Source: Streptomyces soli (lineage in GTDB: Bacteria > Actinomycetota > Actinomycetes > Streptomycetales > Streptomycetaceae). Taken from it: a stretch of DNA of 64,000 bases. The notes below the pieces were generated by a model, which was not told where the DNA came from, did no database searches, and saw nothing but the letters and a program-made list of their open reading frames with translations. This document shows, piece after piece, positions 1 to 8,798 of this stretch (positions within the stretch are counted from its first letter, which is position 1; every line of letters starts with the position of its first letter). The stretch lies in NCBI RefSeq assembly GCF_003999195.1, contig NZ_RJVR01000309.1, positions 25,514 to 89,513 on the forward strand. Direction: 5' to 3'. The position numbers and the translations under genes are program-made.

Positions 1-654
1 CAGGATCAGGGTCAGCAGCGTGCCCAGGATGAAGATCAGCACCGGCCAGCCGGTGAGGTGACCGTCCGACCCGAGCTGCACCGGGACGGTGGTGTGCGCG
101 GCGTCCGGCATCCGGCTGACGAAGCCGCCGTCGACCAGGCCGATCAGCATGATGAACAGGCCGATCCCGATCGCGATCGCCTTCCGCAGGCCCAGGGGCA
201 CGGCGCTCATCACTCGCTCCCGCAGCCCCGTGGCCACCAGGACCATGATCGCGAAGCCGGCCAGTACGACCATCCCCATCGCGTCCGGCCAGCTCATCTT
301 CGGCGCGAGCTGCAGCGCGACCACGCTGTTCACGCCAAGACCGGCGGCGAGCGCGATCGGGACGTTGCCGATCACGCCCATCAGCAGCGTGGTGAACGCG
401 GCGGTGATGACGGTGGCCGTCACCAGCTGGCCGTTGTTGAGGTGGTGACCGAACTTGTCGGTGCCCGAGCTGAGGATGATCGGGTTCAGCACGATGATGT
501 AGGCCATCGCGAAGAAGGTCGCCAGGCCGCCGCGGACCTCCCGGGCGACGGAGGATCCGCGCTCGGAGATCTTGAAGTAGCCGTCGAGGGCGTTCTTCGG
601 CGGCTTGGAGGGCAGCTTGGCAGCGTCGACCGACGCGGTGGCCGAGGGGGACAT
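1..654 (-). CDS. NCS2-family purine permease (AzgA/GhxP type), N-terminal part
   Basis: This gene runs off the left edge, so only about the first 218 residues are present. The protein is a multi-spanning inner-membrane nucleobase:cation symporter, most like the hypoxanthine/guanine/adenine AzgA-PbuG branch. Seen: the TFFAMAYIIVLNP segment near residue 48 and the GNVPIALAAGLGVNS segment near residue 95, both typical of that branch, followed by alternating hydrophobic segments. The ATG at 652-654 is preceded on its strand by AAGGAC at good spacing. It is divergent from the DUF2530 gene. The purine substrate is inferred from family resemblance; the exact base cannot be told from the N-terminus. 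Confidence 0.87.
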   Translation of the reverse strand, partial: MSPSATASVDAAKLPSKPPKNALDGYFKISERGSSVAREVRGGLATFFAMAYIIVLNPIILSSGTDKFGHHLNNGQLVTATVITAAFTTLLMGVIGNVPIALAAGLGVNSVVALQLAPKMSWPDAMGMVVLAGFAIMVLVATGLRERVMSAVPLGLRKAIAIGIGLFIMLIGLVDGGFVSRMPDAAHTTVPVQLGSDGHLTGWPVLIFILGTLLTLIL

Positions 655-794
655 TACGGGTCCTTGCGGGTGCGGGTTCAGATGTTTCTACGAATGATTC
701 CGGTCAGACCCGGAGCGTTTCAGTATGAACATATGAACGGCTTAAACGCTATCTCCGCGCGTAGATGACTGGCTGGAGCGCATACCCTGTGCAC
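655..794. promoter_or_regulatory. Divergent intergenic region with a tandem 8-bp repeat
   Basis: This 140-bp spacer separates the permease and the DUF2530 gene and is less GC-rich than its surroundings. It holds two head-to-tail copies of TATGAAC(A/G) at 724-739, which could be a regulator site or simply AT-rich promoter DNA. No regulator match was recognised. Confidence 0.3.
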
Positions 795-1079
795 ATGCGA
801 CTGAGCCAGTGGACGACGCCGGAGCGCGAGGCGCCCGAGCCCTTGGAGGCGAACGACGTCGCGACCGTCACGATCGGCACGATCGTGTGGTTCGCCCTCT
901 TCGTCGTCCAGGTGCCCTTCTACGGCTGGTACGCCGCCCACGGCCACGCCTGGTGGATCTGGACCTGCCTCGCCGGCGCCGGCCTCGGCCTCATCGGCCT
1001 GCGCTACGTACGCGCCCGGCGCGACGCACTACGCCGCGCGGCTGCCAAGGACGACACCTCGGATCAGCCTCAGGAATGA
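795..1079 (+). CDS. DUF2530 small membrane protein
   Basis: Small membrane protein of 94 residues in the actinobacterial DUF2530 family; function unknown. Two hydrophobic segments are visible (about residues 22-42 and 50-68) around the conserved-looking VPFYGWYAAHGHAWWIWTC stretch, followed by a basic tail that should face the cytoplasm. An in-frame start at 765 also exists, but family members begin close to the EAPEPLE motif, so the ATG at 795 is preferred. It lies divergently from the purine permease and 75 bp before a P-type ATPase. The neighbourhood gives no functional clue. Confidence 0.8.
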   Translation: MRLSQWTTPEREAPEPLEANDVATVTIGTIVWFALFVVQVPFYGWYAAHGHAWWIWTCLAGAGLGLIGLRYVRARRDALRRAAAKDDTSDQPQE

Positions 1080-1154
1080 CACCGACCCCGAGATCTCCCG
1101 CACAGCAGGGGGCTCGGAAGGTGCCGGGGCGATTCCGCACGTACCGTCGAATTC

Positions 1155-3551
1155 ATGACGGATCGCGTGGAGCTCGAGGTCATTCCACAAGCCGGGCTGA
1201 ACGCGGCGCAGGTCGCGGAGCGGGTCGCGCGTGGGGAGGTCAACGACGTACCGGTGCGTTCGTCGCGCTCGCTGGCGGAGATCGTACGGTCCAACGTCTT
1301 CACGCGGTTCAACGCGATCATCGGTGTGCTGTTCCTGATCATTCTGGCCGTGGGGCCGATCCAGGACGGTCTGTTCGGCTTCGTCATCGTCGCCAACACC
1401 GCGATCGGCATCATCCAGGAGTGGCGCGCCAAGCAGACCCTCGACAGCCTCGCCGTCATCGGCGAGGCGAAACCCACGGTCCGCAGGGACGGGGTCGCCG
1501 CGCCCGTGGCGACCTCCGAGATCGTCCTCGACGACGTCATCGAGCTCGGCGCGGGCGACAAGGTCGTGGTCGACGGTGAGGTCGTGGAGGCGGAGAGCCT
1601 CGAGATCGACGAATCCCTGCTCACCGGCGAGGCGGACCCGGTCGTCAAACGCCCCGGCGACAGCGTGATGTCGGGCAGCTTCGTGGTCGCCGGCAGCGGC
1701 GCCTTCAGGGCCACCAGGGTCGGCCGGGAGGCGTACGCCGCACAGCTCGCCGAAGAGGCAGCCCGGTTCACGCTGGTCCACTCCGAGCTGCGCAGCGGTA
1801 TCAGCCAGATCCTGAAGTACGTGACCTGGATGATGGTGCCAACCGCCATCGGGCTCATCGTCAGCCAGCTCGTCGTCGAGCGGCACAACTGGCGCGAGGC
1901 CGTCCTGCGCATGGTCGGCGGCATCGTGCCGATGGTCCCGGAAGGACTGGTCCTGCTCACCTCGGTCGCCTTCGCGATCGGCGTCATCCGGCTCGGCCGC
2001 AAGCAGGTCCTGGTGCAGGAGCTGCCCGCCATCGAGGGGCTGGCCCGGGTCGACGTGGTCTGCCTGGACAAGACCGGCACCCTGACCGAGGGCGGCATGG
2101 ACGTCACCGACCTGCGGCTGCTCAGCGGCGCCGACGAGGAGTACGTCAAGCGGGTCCTCGGCGCCCTCGGGGCCGCCGACCCGCGCCCCAACGCCAGCCT
2201 GCGGGCGATCATCGCCACCTACCCGGACCCCTACTGGCGCTACACCGAATCGCTGCCCTTCTCCTCCGCCCGCAAATACAGCGGCGCCACCTTCAACGAC
2301 CCCGACGGCGACACCAGTACGTGGCTGCTCGGCGCCCCCGACATCCTCCTGCCGGCCGGCGATCCGGCACTGCGCGAGGTCGATGAGCTCAACGACCAGG
2401 GCCTGCGCGTCCTCCTCCTCGCCCGCGTCCACAACAGCCCAGGCCGCATCGAGCTGTTCGACCCGGCGGTCGCGAACGGCGCCACGCCGACTGTCCTGGT
2501 CGTCCTGGAGCAGCGGCTGCGCCCCGACGCCGCCGACACGCTGCGCTACTTCGCCGAGCAGGACGTCCACGCCAAGGTCATCTCCGGTGACAACGCGGTC
2601 TCCGTCGGCGCCGTCGCCGCCAAACTCGGCCTCCCCGGAGCCGAACAGCCGGTAGACGCACGCCAGTTGCCCGCCGACCCGCACACCATGGCGGCGGAAC
2701 TCGACAAGGCCGCCGTCTTCGGCCGAGTGAGCCCGCAGCAGAAGCGGGAGATGGTGGGCGCGCTCCAGACCCGTGGCCACACGGTCGCGATGACCGGCGA
2801 CGGCGTCAACGACGTACTGGCCCTGAAGGACGCCGACATCGGCGTCGCGATGGGCTCCGGCAGCGAGGCGACCCGGGCCGTGGCCCAGATCGTCCTGCTC
2901 GACAACAGCTTCGCCACCCTGCCGTCGGTCGTCGCCGAGGGCCGCCGCGTCATCGGCAACATCACGCGCGTCGCGACCCTCTTCCTGACCAAGACCGTCT
3001 ACTCGGTGCTGCTCGCCATCCTCGTCGCCATCTGCCAGGTGCCCTACCCCTTCCTGCCCCGCCATCTGACGCTGCTCTCCACGCTCACCATCGGCGTGCC
3101 CGCCTTCTTCCTGGCCCTGGCCCCCAACAAGGAGCGCGCCCAGCCCCACTTCGTACGCCGCGTGATGCGCTACTCCATGCCGGCCGGCGTGATCGCGGGC
3201 GCCGCGACCTTCGTGACCTACCTGCTGGCCCGCCACCACTACCAGGGCCCCGGCGCCCTCGACGCCGAGACGAGCGCGGCCACCCTGACCCTCTTCCTGG
3301 TCTCGATGTGGGTCCTGGCCATCGTGGCCCGCCCCTACACCTGGTGGCGGATCCTCCTGGTCCTGGCCATGGGCGCCGCCTTCCTCGTTGTCCTCGCCAC
3401 ACCCGGGCTGCAGACCTTCTTCGCGCTCAAGCTGGTCGGCACGCAGGGGCCCTGGACCGCCGTGGCGGTGGCGGCGGCCGCGTCCGTCCTCCTGGAGGTC
3501 GCGTGGCGCCGGGCCGCCGTGGCAGACGGCAACCCGGCGCGGAGCGCGTGA
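1155..3551 (+). CDS. HAD-IC P-type cation ATPase, CtpE-like
   Basis: Cation-pumping P-type ATPase of 798 residues in the cytoplasmic membrane. Seen: actuator-domain LLTGEAD near residue 156, a PEGL motif near 258 where heavy-metal pumps would have CPx, the phosphorylation motif DKTGT with Asp305, and the hinge TGDGVNDVLALKDADIG near 548. Transmembrane helices lie before the actuator, flanking the PEGL motif and as a C-terminal bundle. The segment QELPAIEGLARVDVVC before the phosphorylation site resembles mycobacterial CtpE, which is linked to calcium uptake. Calcium transport here is therefore an inference. No N-terminal metal-binding domain is present. Confidence 0.9.
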   Translation: MTDRVELEVIPQAGLNAAQVAERVARGEVNDVPVRSSRSLAEIVRSNVFTRFNAIIGVLFLIILAVGPIQDGLFGFVIVANTAIGIIQEWRAKQTLDSLAVIGEAKPTVRRDGVAAPVATSEIVLDDVIELGAGDKVVVDGEVVEAESLEIDESLLTGEADPVVKRPGDSVMSGSFVVAGSGAFRATRVGREAYAAQLAEEAARFTLVHSELRSGISQILKYVTWMMVPTAIGLIVSQLVVERHNWREAVLRMVGGIVPMVPEGLVLLTSVAFAIGVIRLGRKQVLVQELPAIEGLARVDVVCLDKTGTLTEGGMDVTDLRLLSGADEEYVKRVLGALGAADPRPNASLRAIIATYPDPYWRYTESLPFSSARKYSGATFNDPDGDTSTWLLGAPDILLPAGDPALREVDELNDQGLRVLLLARVHNSPGRIELFDPAVANGATPTVLVVLEQRLRPDAADTLRYFAEQDVHAKVISGDNAVSVGAVAAKLGLPGAEQPVDARQLPADPHTMAAELDKAAVFGRVSPQQKREMVGALQTRGHTVAMTGDGVNDVLALKDADIGVAMGSGSEATRAVAQIVLLDNSFATLPSVVAEGRRVIGNITRVATLFLTKTVYSVLLAILVAICQVPYPFLPRHLTLLSTLTIGVPAFFLALAPNKERAQPHFVRRVMRYSMPAGVIAGAATFVTYLLARHHYQGPGALDAETSAATLTLFLVSMWVLAIVARPYTWWRILLVLAMGAAFLVVLATPGLQTFFALKLVGTQGPWTAVAVAAAASVLLEVAWRRAAVADGNPARSA

Positions 3552-3562
3552 ACTTACGTGAA

Positions 3563-4080
3563 TTACCGAACATCGACGAAGTCGCCGGCCGTTGTCTTCG
3601 CCGCCGTGGTCGACGTGCCCGCGAAGCTCCAGCGCCAGTAGCGGTCGGCGGGAGCAGTGACGTTGGTCTTCAGCGCCCCCGTGCTGCTGGACTTCACCGT
3701 CTTGACGGTGCTGTACGTCGAGCTGCCCTTCTTGCGGAACTGCAGCTTCACGTCTCGCTTGCCGTAGGGCGTGTACTTGTTGGTGCCGGACCAGCTCGCG
3801 CGGGTCAGCTTGCCCTTGACGGTGAGGGTCCGGCCCTTCTTCACCGGCTCCGGCGAGGCATCGACGCCCAGCTTCGTCGCGCGCTTCATCTTGACGGTGC
3901 CGTAGTAGTCGCCGTAGATGTCACCGTCCTTGCCCGTGGCCTGGGCGTGGACCTTCCAGTCGTCCGCGTATGCGTTCTTGAAGACCTCCTCCCGGGGGTC
4001 GATGGTGATCGTCGCCTTGCAGGTGTACCTATGACTGCCGGCGGAAGTGCACGTCGCCGCGTGCCAGTAGTAACAAGCCG
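3563..4080 (-). pseudogene. 5'-truncated relic of a secreted beta-rich protein
   Basis: An open frame of about 170 codons reads from roughly 4080 to the stop at 3563 without a usable start codon or signal peptide. The fragment looks like the C-terminal two thirds of a Streptomyces secreted protein: many Thr, Ser and Lys residues, a ...PVKKGRTLTVKGKLTR segment typical of Ig-like or calcium-binding repeat proteins, and the ending TTAGDFVDVR. In-frame extension upstream runs into the antisense of the neighbouring ATPase gene and gives no plausible secretion signal. It is most likely a remnant of a deleted gene; the product is not identifiable. Confidence 0.6.
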
Positions 4081-4083
4081 GGG

Positions 4084-4122
4084 CTACCGCACGACGACGT
4101 AGTCGCCCGTCGGATTCGCTTG
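4084..4122 (-). pseudogene. Second relic: C-terminal tail of a paralogous secreted protein
   Basis: Directly after the stop codon of the sacsin-like gene and in the same frame, the sequence encodes QANPTGDYVVVR followed by a stop at 4084-4086. This closely parallels the ending TTAGDFVDVR of the relic just downstream. The simplest reading is that a tandem pair of secreted-protein genes once stood here and was largely deleted. It is short, so chance cannot be excluded. Confidence 0.35.
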
Positions 4123-7100
4123 TCAGTCGAACCAACGGTCCCGCGCCAGCTCCTCGGTCCGGGTCGGATCCTCCAGCAGCGCGGCGACCTCGAAGCGCCG
4201 CTGCCACTGCCCGGCCGCCCACGCCAGACCGGCCGCGACGCCCTCCAGGGTGGCGGCGTGGAGGACGCCGTCGACCCAGCGCCAGTCGAGTTCGATGTCG
4301 CCTTCAACCAGCAGTTCTTCGTGCTCGATGTACGTGAGCGGGGCGCCCGGCAGCAACTCCCTGACGGAGTCCGGGACATCGCGCGGTTCGCCCTGGGACG
4401 TGACCGGTGCGGCGTAGGCCTCGCTGAGCCGGCTCACCTGGAAGAGCTCGGCCAGCTCGGCCGCGCGGAAGGGCGGGACGGGGAGGAGGGGGCGGCCGGT
4501 GGCGAGGGGAAGGAGGTCGGGGGCGTCGGCGACGAGGGCGTCGGGGGCGTCGACGACGGTCACGTTTCGGCCATCGACGACGGCCCGGAGCTCGTCGGGG
4601 AGGGTGACCTGCTCGGGGTCGAGGGCGGCCAGCTCCGCGTAGAGCCGGTGCAACTGGGCCGGGGTGACCGGGCGGTCGGGGTCGGCGAGGCGGGCCAGCA
4701 CCTCGGCGGCGCCGCCGGGCTCGTCGAGGAGGGCGGCGACGGAGGTGCGTACACCGAGAGCGCGCAGGACCTGCTCGTCGGCGGCGCCCGCCTCGACCTC
4801 GTCGTACAGCCCGGCGAGCAGCGAGTCCCCGCCGGCCGCGCGGAGACCGACGGGGTGACGGCCGTCGAGGACGGGGTGGTCGCGCAGCCACCAGGCGGCG
4901 TAGGAGCGTACGGATTCGGTGGTGCCGTCGGGCAGCAGGACGCGCAGCGGCTGGGTGATCGCGTCGCGCAGCGGCGGCCGGGACAGCATGGCCAGGGCTT
5001 CCGGCCAGGCGTCGTCGTCGACCAGGTCGAGGTCGCGGACGGCGATGATCTCGGTGGCGACGGGCGGCACGTCGGTCTCCGGGAGGTGGTCCAGGACGTC
5101 CTCGCACCACACGTCGACGGCGTCCAGCAGACCCACGTCGTCCGGCTCTGCCCAGTCGCTCTCGCGCGGCTCCAGCTCGTCCGGGTCGAGGACCACATCG
5201 GCGGCACGGACGAGCGCGAAGGTGGCCAGGACGCCGACGGCGGTCAGCGGCTGCTCGCCCCAGCGGTCGGCCAGGTCGGCGTCCACGGCGCCGAGTTCAC
5301 CCTCGCGGATGACCCGTTCGAAGGCGCTGCCGGGCAGGACCAGCTCACCGGCGGGGGCCAACTCGCCCTCGTCGTCGGGAAGGGCCAGGGCGCCGAGCCA
5401 GGGCTCGTCACCGGGGGCGAGGTTGGCGGCCCGTACGAGACCGAGCACGACCTCGGCCAGTTCCTCGGCGTCCAGGGCGGCGCCCCCGGCGTCGCCGTCG
5501 TCCCAGGACTCGTCGGCGTCCAGCGAGCCGGCGACGGCCGCCCGCACCTGCGGGGTGGTCAGCACGGCCCGGGGGGTCGCCGGGGTGGCGCCCAGCTTTT
5601 CGAGCAGGGGGTGCGCGGCCTCGGGGTGCGCCACCTTCAGGCCGAGCCGGGCCAGTTCGGCGGCGGCGGGCAGCGCGTCACGGGCGGCGGGGTCGGAGTC
5701 CCCGTACACCGTGTCCATCTCGGGCAGCGGAAGCAGGATCTGGCGGGGCCCGACCACGGTCCGGCCGTCGGCGAGCGGCACGGGGAGCCCGCTGAGCCGG
5801 TCGGGGTCGGTGCCGGCGAGGGAGTCGTAGAGCCGCCGCCACCAGGGCGCGGGGCGCTCGGCCCCGCCCAGGCGGTCGATCGCCTCGCCCAGCGGCAGCC
5901 GCGCCACGCCGAGGACGCGCAGTTCGGGGCGCCGCTCGAGCCCGGAGGGCAGCAGGGTCGGGAAGACCTCTGCCAGCACCTCCACGGTCGCCGCGCTCGC
6001 GCCCTCCAGCACCTCGGCCTCGACCGGCCGCAGCGCCTCCGGGTCGCCCTCCTCCGCCGCCACCGCCCGGGGCAGGAACGCGGTGCGGGGCAGCGCGGCG
6101 ACCACGTGCCGGCGCAACTCCGCGTCCAACTCGCCCTTGCCCAGCGGCCCGGGAACCAGATCCACGATGCCTGGGCCGACCGGCCGCCATTCGCGCAGCA
6201 GCTTCACGTAGGCCTCGGCGGCCCGCTCGATCAGGAAGTCGGTGAGCGGGCCCGGCGCGGCGTGGCGCCGGGTCGGGTCCAGCGGCAGCGAGGCGATCAG
6301 CAGGGCGGGCAGGCCGAGCGGCTCGTCCGTCGGCGTCGGTGCGTGCACGACCGGCGTCGTCCGGGGGCGCTCCGGCGCACCCTCCGCCGCCACCGGCACC
6401 GCCCAGGTCAGCGACCACACCGGCCGCAGCCGCTCCTCCACCGGCCGGTCGGCCAGCAGCGCCGCGTCGAGCCGGCCGGCCTCGGTGACGGTGCGCCAGC
6501 GGGTCGTACCGCTCGCGCTGTCCTCGATGACGACCGCCTCGTCGTCCTGGCGGCGGGTCAGCGTCCGTACACCCTCCGGCGTGTCGACGACCACCTCGTC
6601 CAGGCCGGTGAGCGTCAGCAGCAGCGCGTCGTCGATCCCGGCGAGCAGATGCTGTACGAGATCCTCGGCCGCGCCGTCGCGCAGCGGCAGCACGACCACG
6701 GTGTCGTACCCCTCCGGCGCGGTGCCCTCGGCGGGCAGCGGCAGGCGCAGGAGCGGGACATGGCCGTCACGGCGCCGCAGCTCGTCCTCGAGCGCCGGGA
6801 CATGCGCGGCCAGATCGCGGGCCTCGGCCAGGGACCAGCGCACGCCGCCGGTACGGCTCACAACGGCGGGCTCGTCACTGACGGCCAGTACAGCGGAGAA
6901 GCCGACGCCGAAGCGGCCGACCGTCTCCTCGGTGTCCTCCCGCTTGGCGCTCGCGCGCAAGGTCGAGAGCGACTCCACGGCTGCCGCGTCGAGCGGTGCG
7001 CCGGTGTTGGCGGCGGCGAGCACGCCCTCACGGAACGTCAGCCGCAGCCGGCCCGGCGTCTTGGCCCGTACGGCGGCATCTGCCGCGTTCTGGGCCAGCT

Positions 7101-7278
7101 CGATGACCAGCCGGTCCCGGTAGCCGCCCAGCGCGAGGTCCTCCTCGGCGTTCGCGTCCTCCCGGAACCTCGCCGGCGACGCACCCCACGCGTCCAGCAC
7201 GCCCCGACGCAGCCGCGCGGTCCCGAACGGATCAGCCCCGCCCTCCGGCTCCCGCCGCACCACTCCCGTGCCGCTCAC
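4123..7278 (-). CDS. Sacsin N-terminal-like HATPase protein
   Basis: Large protein of 1051 residues with an N-terminal GHKL/Hsp90-like ATP-binding fold of the sacsin type. Seen: an N-box-like IELAQNAADAA at about residues 59-69, ANTGAPL near 90 and GRFGVGFSAVL at about 121-131, followed by roughly 850 residues without a recognised domain and with many acidic and Leu-rich stretches. The GTG at 7276-7278 is chosen because AGGGAG precedes it and the upstream in-frame extension consists of dispersed repeat sequence. Its substrate is unknown; family logic suggests an ATP-dependent chaperone-like role. It is followed only by relic DNA. Confidence 0.8.
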   Translation of the reverse strand: MSGTGVVRREPEGGADPFGTARLRRGVLDAWGASPARFREDANAEEDLALGGYRDRLVIELAQNAADAAVRAKTPGRLRLTFREGVLAAANTGAPLDAAAVESLSTLRASAKREDTEETVGRFGVGFSAVLAVSDEPAVVSRTGGVRWSLAEARDLAAHVPALEDELRRRDGHVPLLRLPLPAEGTAPEGYDTVVVLPLRDGAAEDLVQHLLAGIDDALLLTLTGLDEVVVDTPEGVRTLTRRQDDEAVVIEDSASGTTRWRTVTEAGRLDAALLADRPVEERLRPVWSLTWAVPVAAEGAPERPRTTPVVHAPTPTDEPLGLPALLIASLPLDPTRRHAAPGPLTDFLIERAAEAYVKLLREWRPVGPGIVDLVPGPLGKGELDAELRRHVVAALPRTAFLPRAVAAEEGDPEALRPVEAEVLEGASAATVEVLAEVFPTLLPSGLERRPELRVLGVARLPLGEAIDRLGGAERPAPWWRRLYDSLAGTDPDRLSGLPVPLADGRTVVGPRQILLPLPEMDTVYGDSDPAARDALPAAAELARLGLKVAHPEAAHPLLEKLGATPATPRAVLTTPQVRAAVAGSLDADESWDDGDAGGAALDAEELAEVVLGLVRAANLAPGDEPWLGALALPDDEGELAPAGELVLPGSAFERVIREGELGAVDADLADRWGEQPLTAVGVLATFALVRAADVVLDPDELEPRESDWAEPDDVGLLDAVDVWCEDVLDHLPETDVPPVATEIIAVRDLDLVDDDAWPEALAMLSRPPLRDAITQPLRVLLPDGTTESVRSYAAWWLRDHPVLDGRHPVGLRAAGGDSLLAGLYDEVEAGAADEQVLRALGVRTSVAALLDEPGGAAEVLARLADPDRPVTPAQLHRLYAELAALDPEQVTLPDELRAVVDGRNVTVVDAPDALVADAPDLLPLATGRPLLPVPPFRAAELAELFQVSRLSEAYAAPVTSQGEPRDVPDSVRELLPGAPLTYIEHEELLVEGDIELDWRWVDGVLHAATLEGVAAGLAWAAGQWQRRFEVAALLEDPTRTEELARDRWFD

Positions 7279-7388
7279 GTCGTCTCTCCCTCTGCGAATG
7301 TTCTGCCGAACCCTTGTCCGGCGAAGGTACCCCGCGCACGCGGGCCGCCGCCCCGGGGCCTTTTCGCCCACCCACCCTCCCGTTACCG

Positions 7389-7565
7389 GGTTGTGGGAGA
7401 ACGTTCCGCTGGGGGTGGGGGCACTCTCCCCCAGACTCCGTCCGGGGGGACCCCCACCAGCCTTCGGGCGGTGGGGGCACTCCCCCAGCCTTCGGCCGGG
7501 GGGACCCCCACCCAGCCGCCAGGCTGGGGGAGGACCCCCACCCAAAGGAAGCTTTGGGGGGCTGA
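7389..7565. repeat. Cluster of dispersed GC-rich palindromic repeat modules
   Basis: Most of the 413-bp gap between the sacsin-like gene and DUF3027 is repeat DNA. The 46 bases at 7422-7467 recur exactly, in inverse orientation, at 10259-10304 and with one mismatch at 58171-58216. The 21 bases at 7389-7409 (a GTGGGAGAACGTTCC core) recur inverted at 28076-28096. Each module has short G- and C-tract arms able to fold as a hairpin. Apart from the start-codon region of the flanking gene, nothing else is recognised in this gap. Confidence 0.8.
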
Positions 7566-7691
7566 CACAACCCGGCCACCGGCGGAAAGCCGCCGACGCA
7601 CCCGCAACCGTCCAACTGCCCAAGCGCACCGGGCGAAGCCCGAAAGGCTCTCGGGGGCTGGGGCCGAACCGAGTGCGGACGGCGCCGCAGG

Positions 7692-8585
7692 CTAGGAGTG
7701 GCCCAACTCCTCCGCCGGCCCGCCGTCCTCGACGGAGCCGTGGCGGTCGGGGTGAAGAGGAAGCGGCTCGACGGCGGTCTCGTCGAGAACGGGCGGCGCC
7801 GGCCGCGGAGGCTTCGGCATGACCGCCGCCTCCGAGTGCCCCCCGCAGCCGTACGCGAGCGAGACGACGTGCCCGTCGGCCGGCGAGAACTCGTTCGCGC
7901 AGACACCGAAGGCCTGCCGCAGGGAGCCCGCCAGGGGGACGAGGAAGCCGCAGGTGATGCAGGGCGCCGGGGCGGCCTGGGCCATGGCGGTCTTGGGGCC
8001 GAACTTCTCCTCCCAGCGGTCGGCGGCGGCGTGCAGCCCGTAGCGCGAGAGGACCCGGGGCCGGCCCATGCCGATTTCCAGGGCGACCGCCCCGATCGTG
8101 CCGACGGCCGGCAGATCGGTGGATTCGAGGGCGACGTCGTCCTCGCCGACCGTCTCCGCGAGCTCGGCGACGACGGAGTTCGGCGGCGGGGTGTCCTCGC
8201 CGGTCCAGCCAGGTTCCAGCCGAAGATCCTCGGCCTCGGTCGGCAGAAGATCGCCGGGGCCCATGTCACCCGGACGGAGTCGCTCGCTCCAGGGAACCCA
8301 CTCGGGCGCGAGCACCGCCTCGGGGCCGGGCAGCAGGACGGTCTCGTCCAGGGTGACCGCCTTGGCGCGCGCCGCGCGGGTGATTGTCACCGCCCAGCGC
8401 CACCCCCGGTAGGCCGGCTCACGGCACTCGAACAGGTGCGTGACGACGCGTTCTCCCTCGGCCACCGCCCCGAGGTGGTCCCCGACCGCGTCGGCCCCGA
8501 AGGCCTCCTCGGCCGCCGAGAGAGCGACATCGACGGCCTCGGCGCACAGGCGGTCAGGGGTACGGCTTCGCATCGCAGCACTCAC
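7692..8585 (-). CDS. DUF3027 family protein
   Basis: Actinobacterial DUF3027 protein of 297 residues, predicted cytoplasmic, function unknown. Seen: conserved-looking PEWVPWSERLRPGDMGPGDLLPT near residue 100, and a CITCGFLVPLAG stretch plus a later cysteine in a region where a metal-binding role is conceivable. The C-terminus is Pro-rich and low in complexity. GTG at 8583-8585 is preferred to the ATG four codons later because GGAGAG lies about 11 bases upstream of it. It is divergent from the MFS gene, which has a conserved-looking partnership in related genomes (from memory). Confidence 0.8.
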   Translation of the reverse strand: MSAAMRSRTPDRLCAEAVDVALSAAEEAFGADAVGDHLGAVAEGERVVTHLFECREPAYRGWRWAVTITRAARAKAVTLDETVLLPGPEAVLAPEWVPWSERLRPGDMGPGDLLPTEAEDLRLEPGWTGEDTPPPNSVVAELAETVGEDDVALESTDLPAVGTIGAVALEIGMGRPRVLSRYGLHAAADRWEEKFGPKTAMAQAAPAPCITCGFLVPLAGSLRQAFGVCANEFSPADGHVVSLAYGCGGHSEAAVMPKPPRPAPPVLDETAVEPLPLHPDRHGSVEDGGPAEELGHS

Positions 8586-8702
8586 AAGAATCGATTCTCT
8601 CCTACGCCGTTTCACGCGTGCGCCGACCGGAGGGCGGGCGGTGGCGGAGCGGACCGTAGGACCGCGTCGACGCCACCTTCCGGACAACCTCGGGCGCACC
8701 TG

Positions 8703-8732
8703 TTGACACTATTCTGCGGGATCGCACGCTAT
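8703..8732 (+). promoter_or_regulatory. Candidate promoter for the MFS gene
   Basis: In the 213-bp divergent spacer between DUF3027 and the MFS gene, TTGACA at 8703-8708 is a perfect -35 hexamer. Eighteen bases later CGCTAT (8727-8732) is a fair -10. Transcription would begin near 8740, about 60 bases before the MFS start. This is sequence-only evidence. Confidence 0.35.
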
Positions 8733-8798
8733 CGGTGCGCACCGCATGCGCAAAGGATGGGGTGTGGATCGGGTAGAGATGCCGTCCCGTGGGGCAGT

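Noticed and set aside
1029..3239. Long minus-strand frame opposite the P-type ATPase
   Set aside because: Antisense artefact; the plus strand carries all P-type motifs.
7398..7409. GAACGTTC-like palindrome considered as a LexA/SOS box
   Set aside because: It is part of a dispersed repeat also found at 28076 and is not placed at a damage-response promoter.
7422..7565. Repeated GC-rich units considered as a CRISPR array
   Set aside because: Units vary in length and orientation with no regular spacers and no cas genes nearby.
4120..7695. Very long open frame on the plus strand opposite the sacsin-like gene
   Set aside because: It is the antisense of a well-supported gene; its translation is Gly/Arg/Gln-rich with no fold. 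High GC produces such frames.
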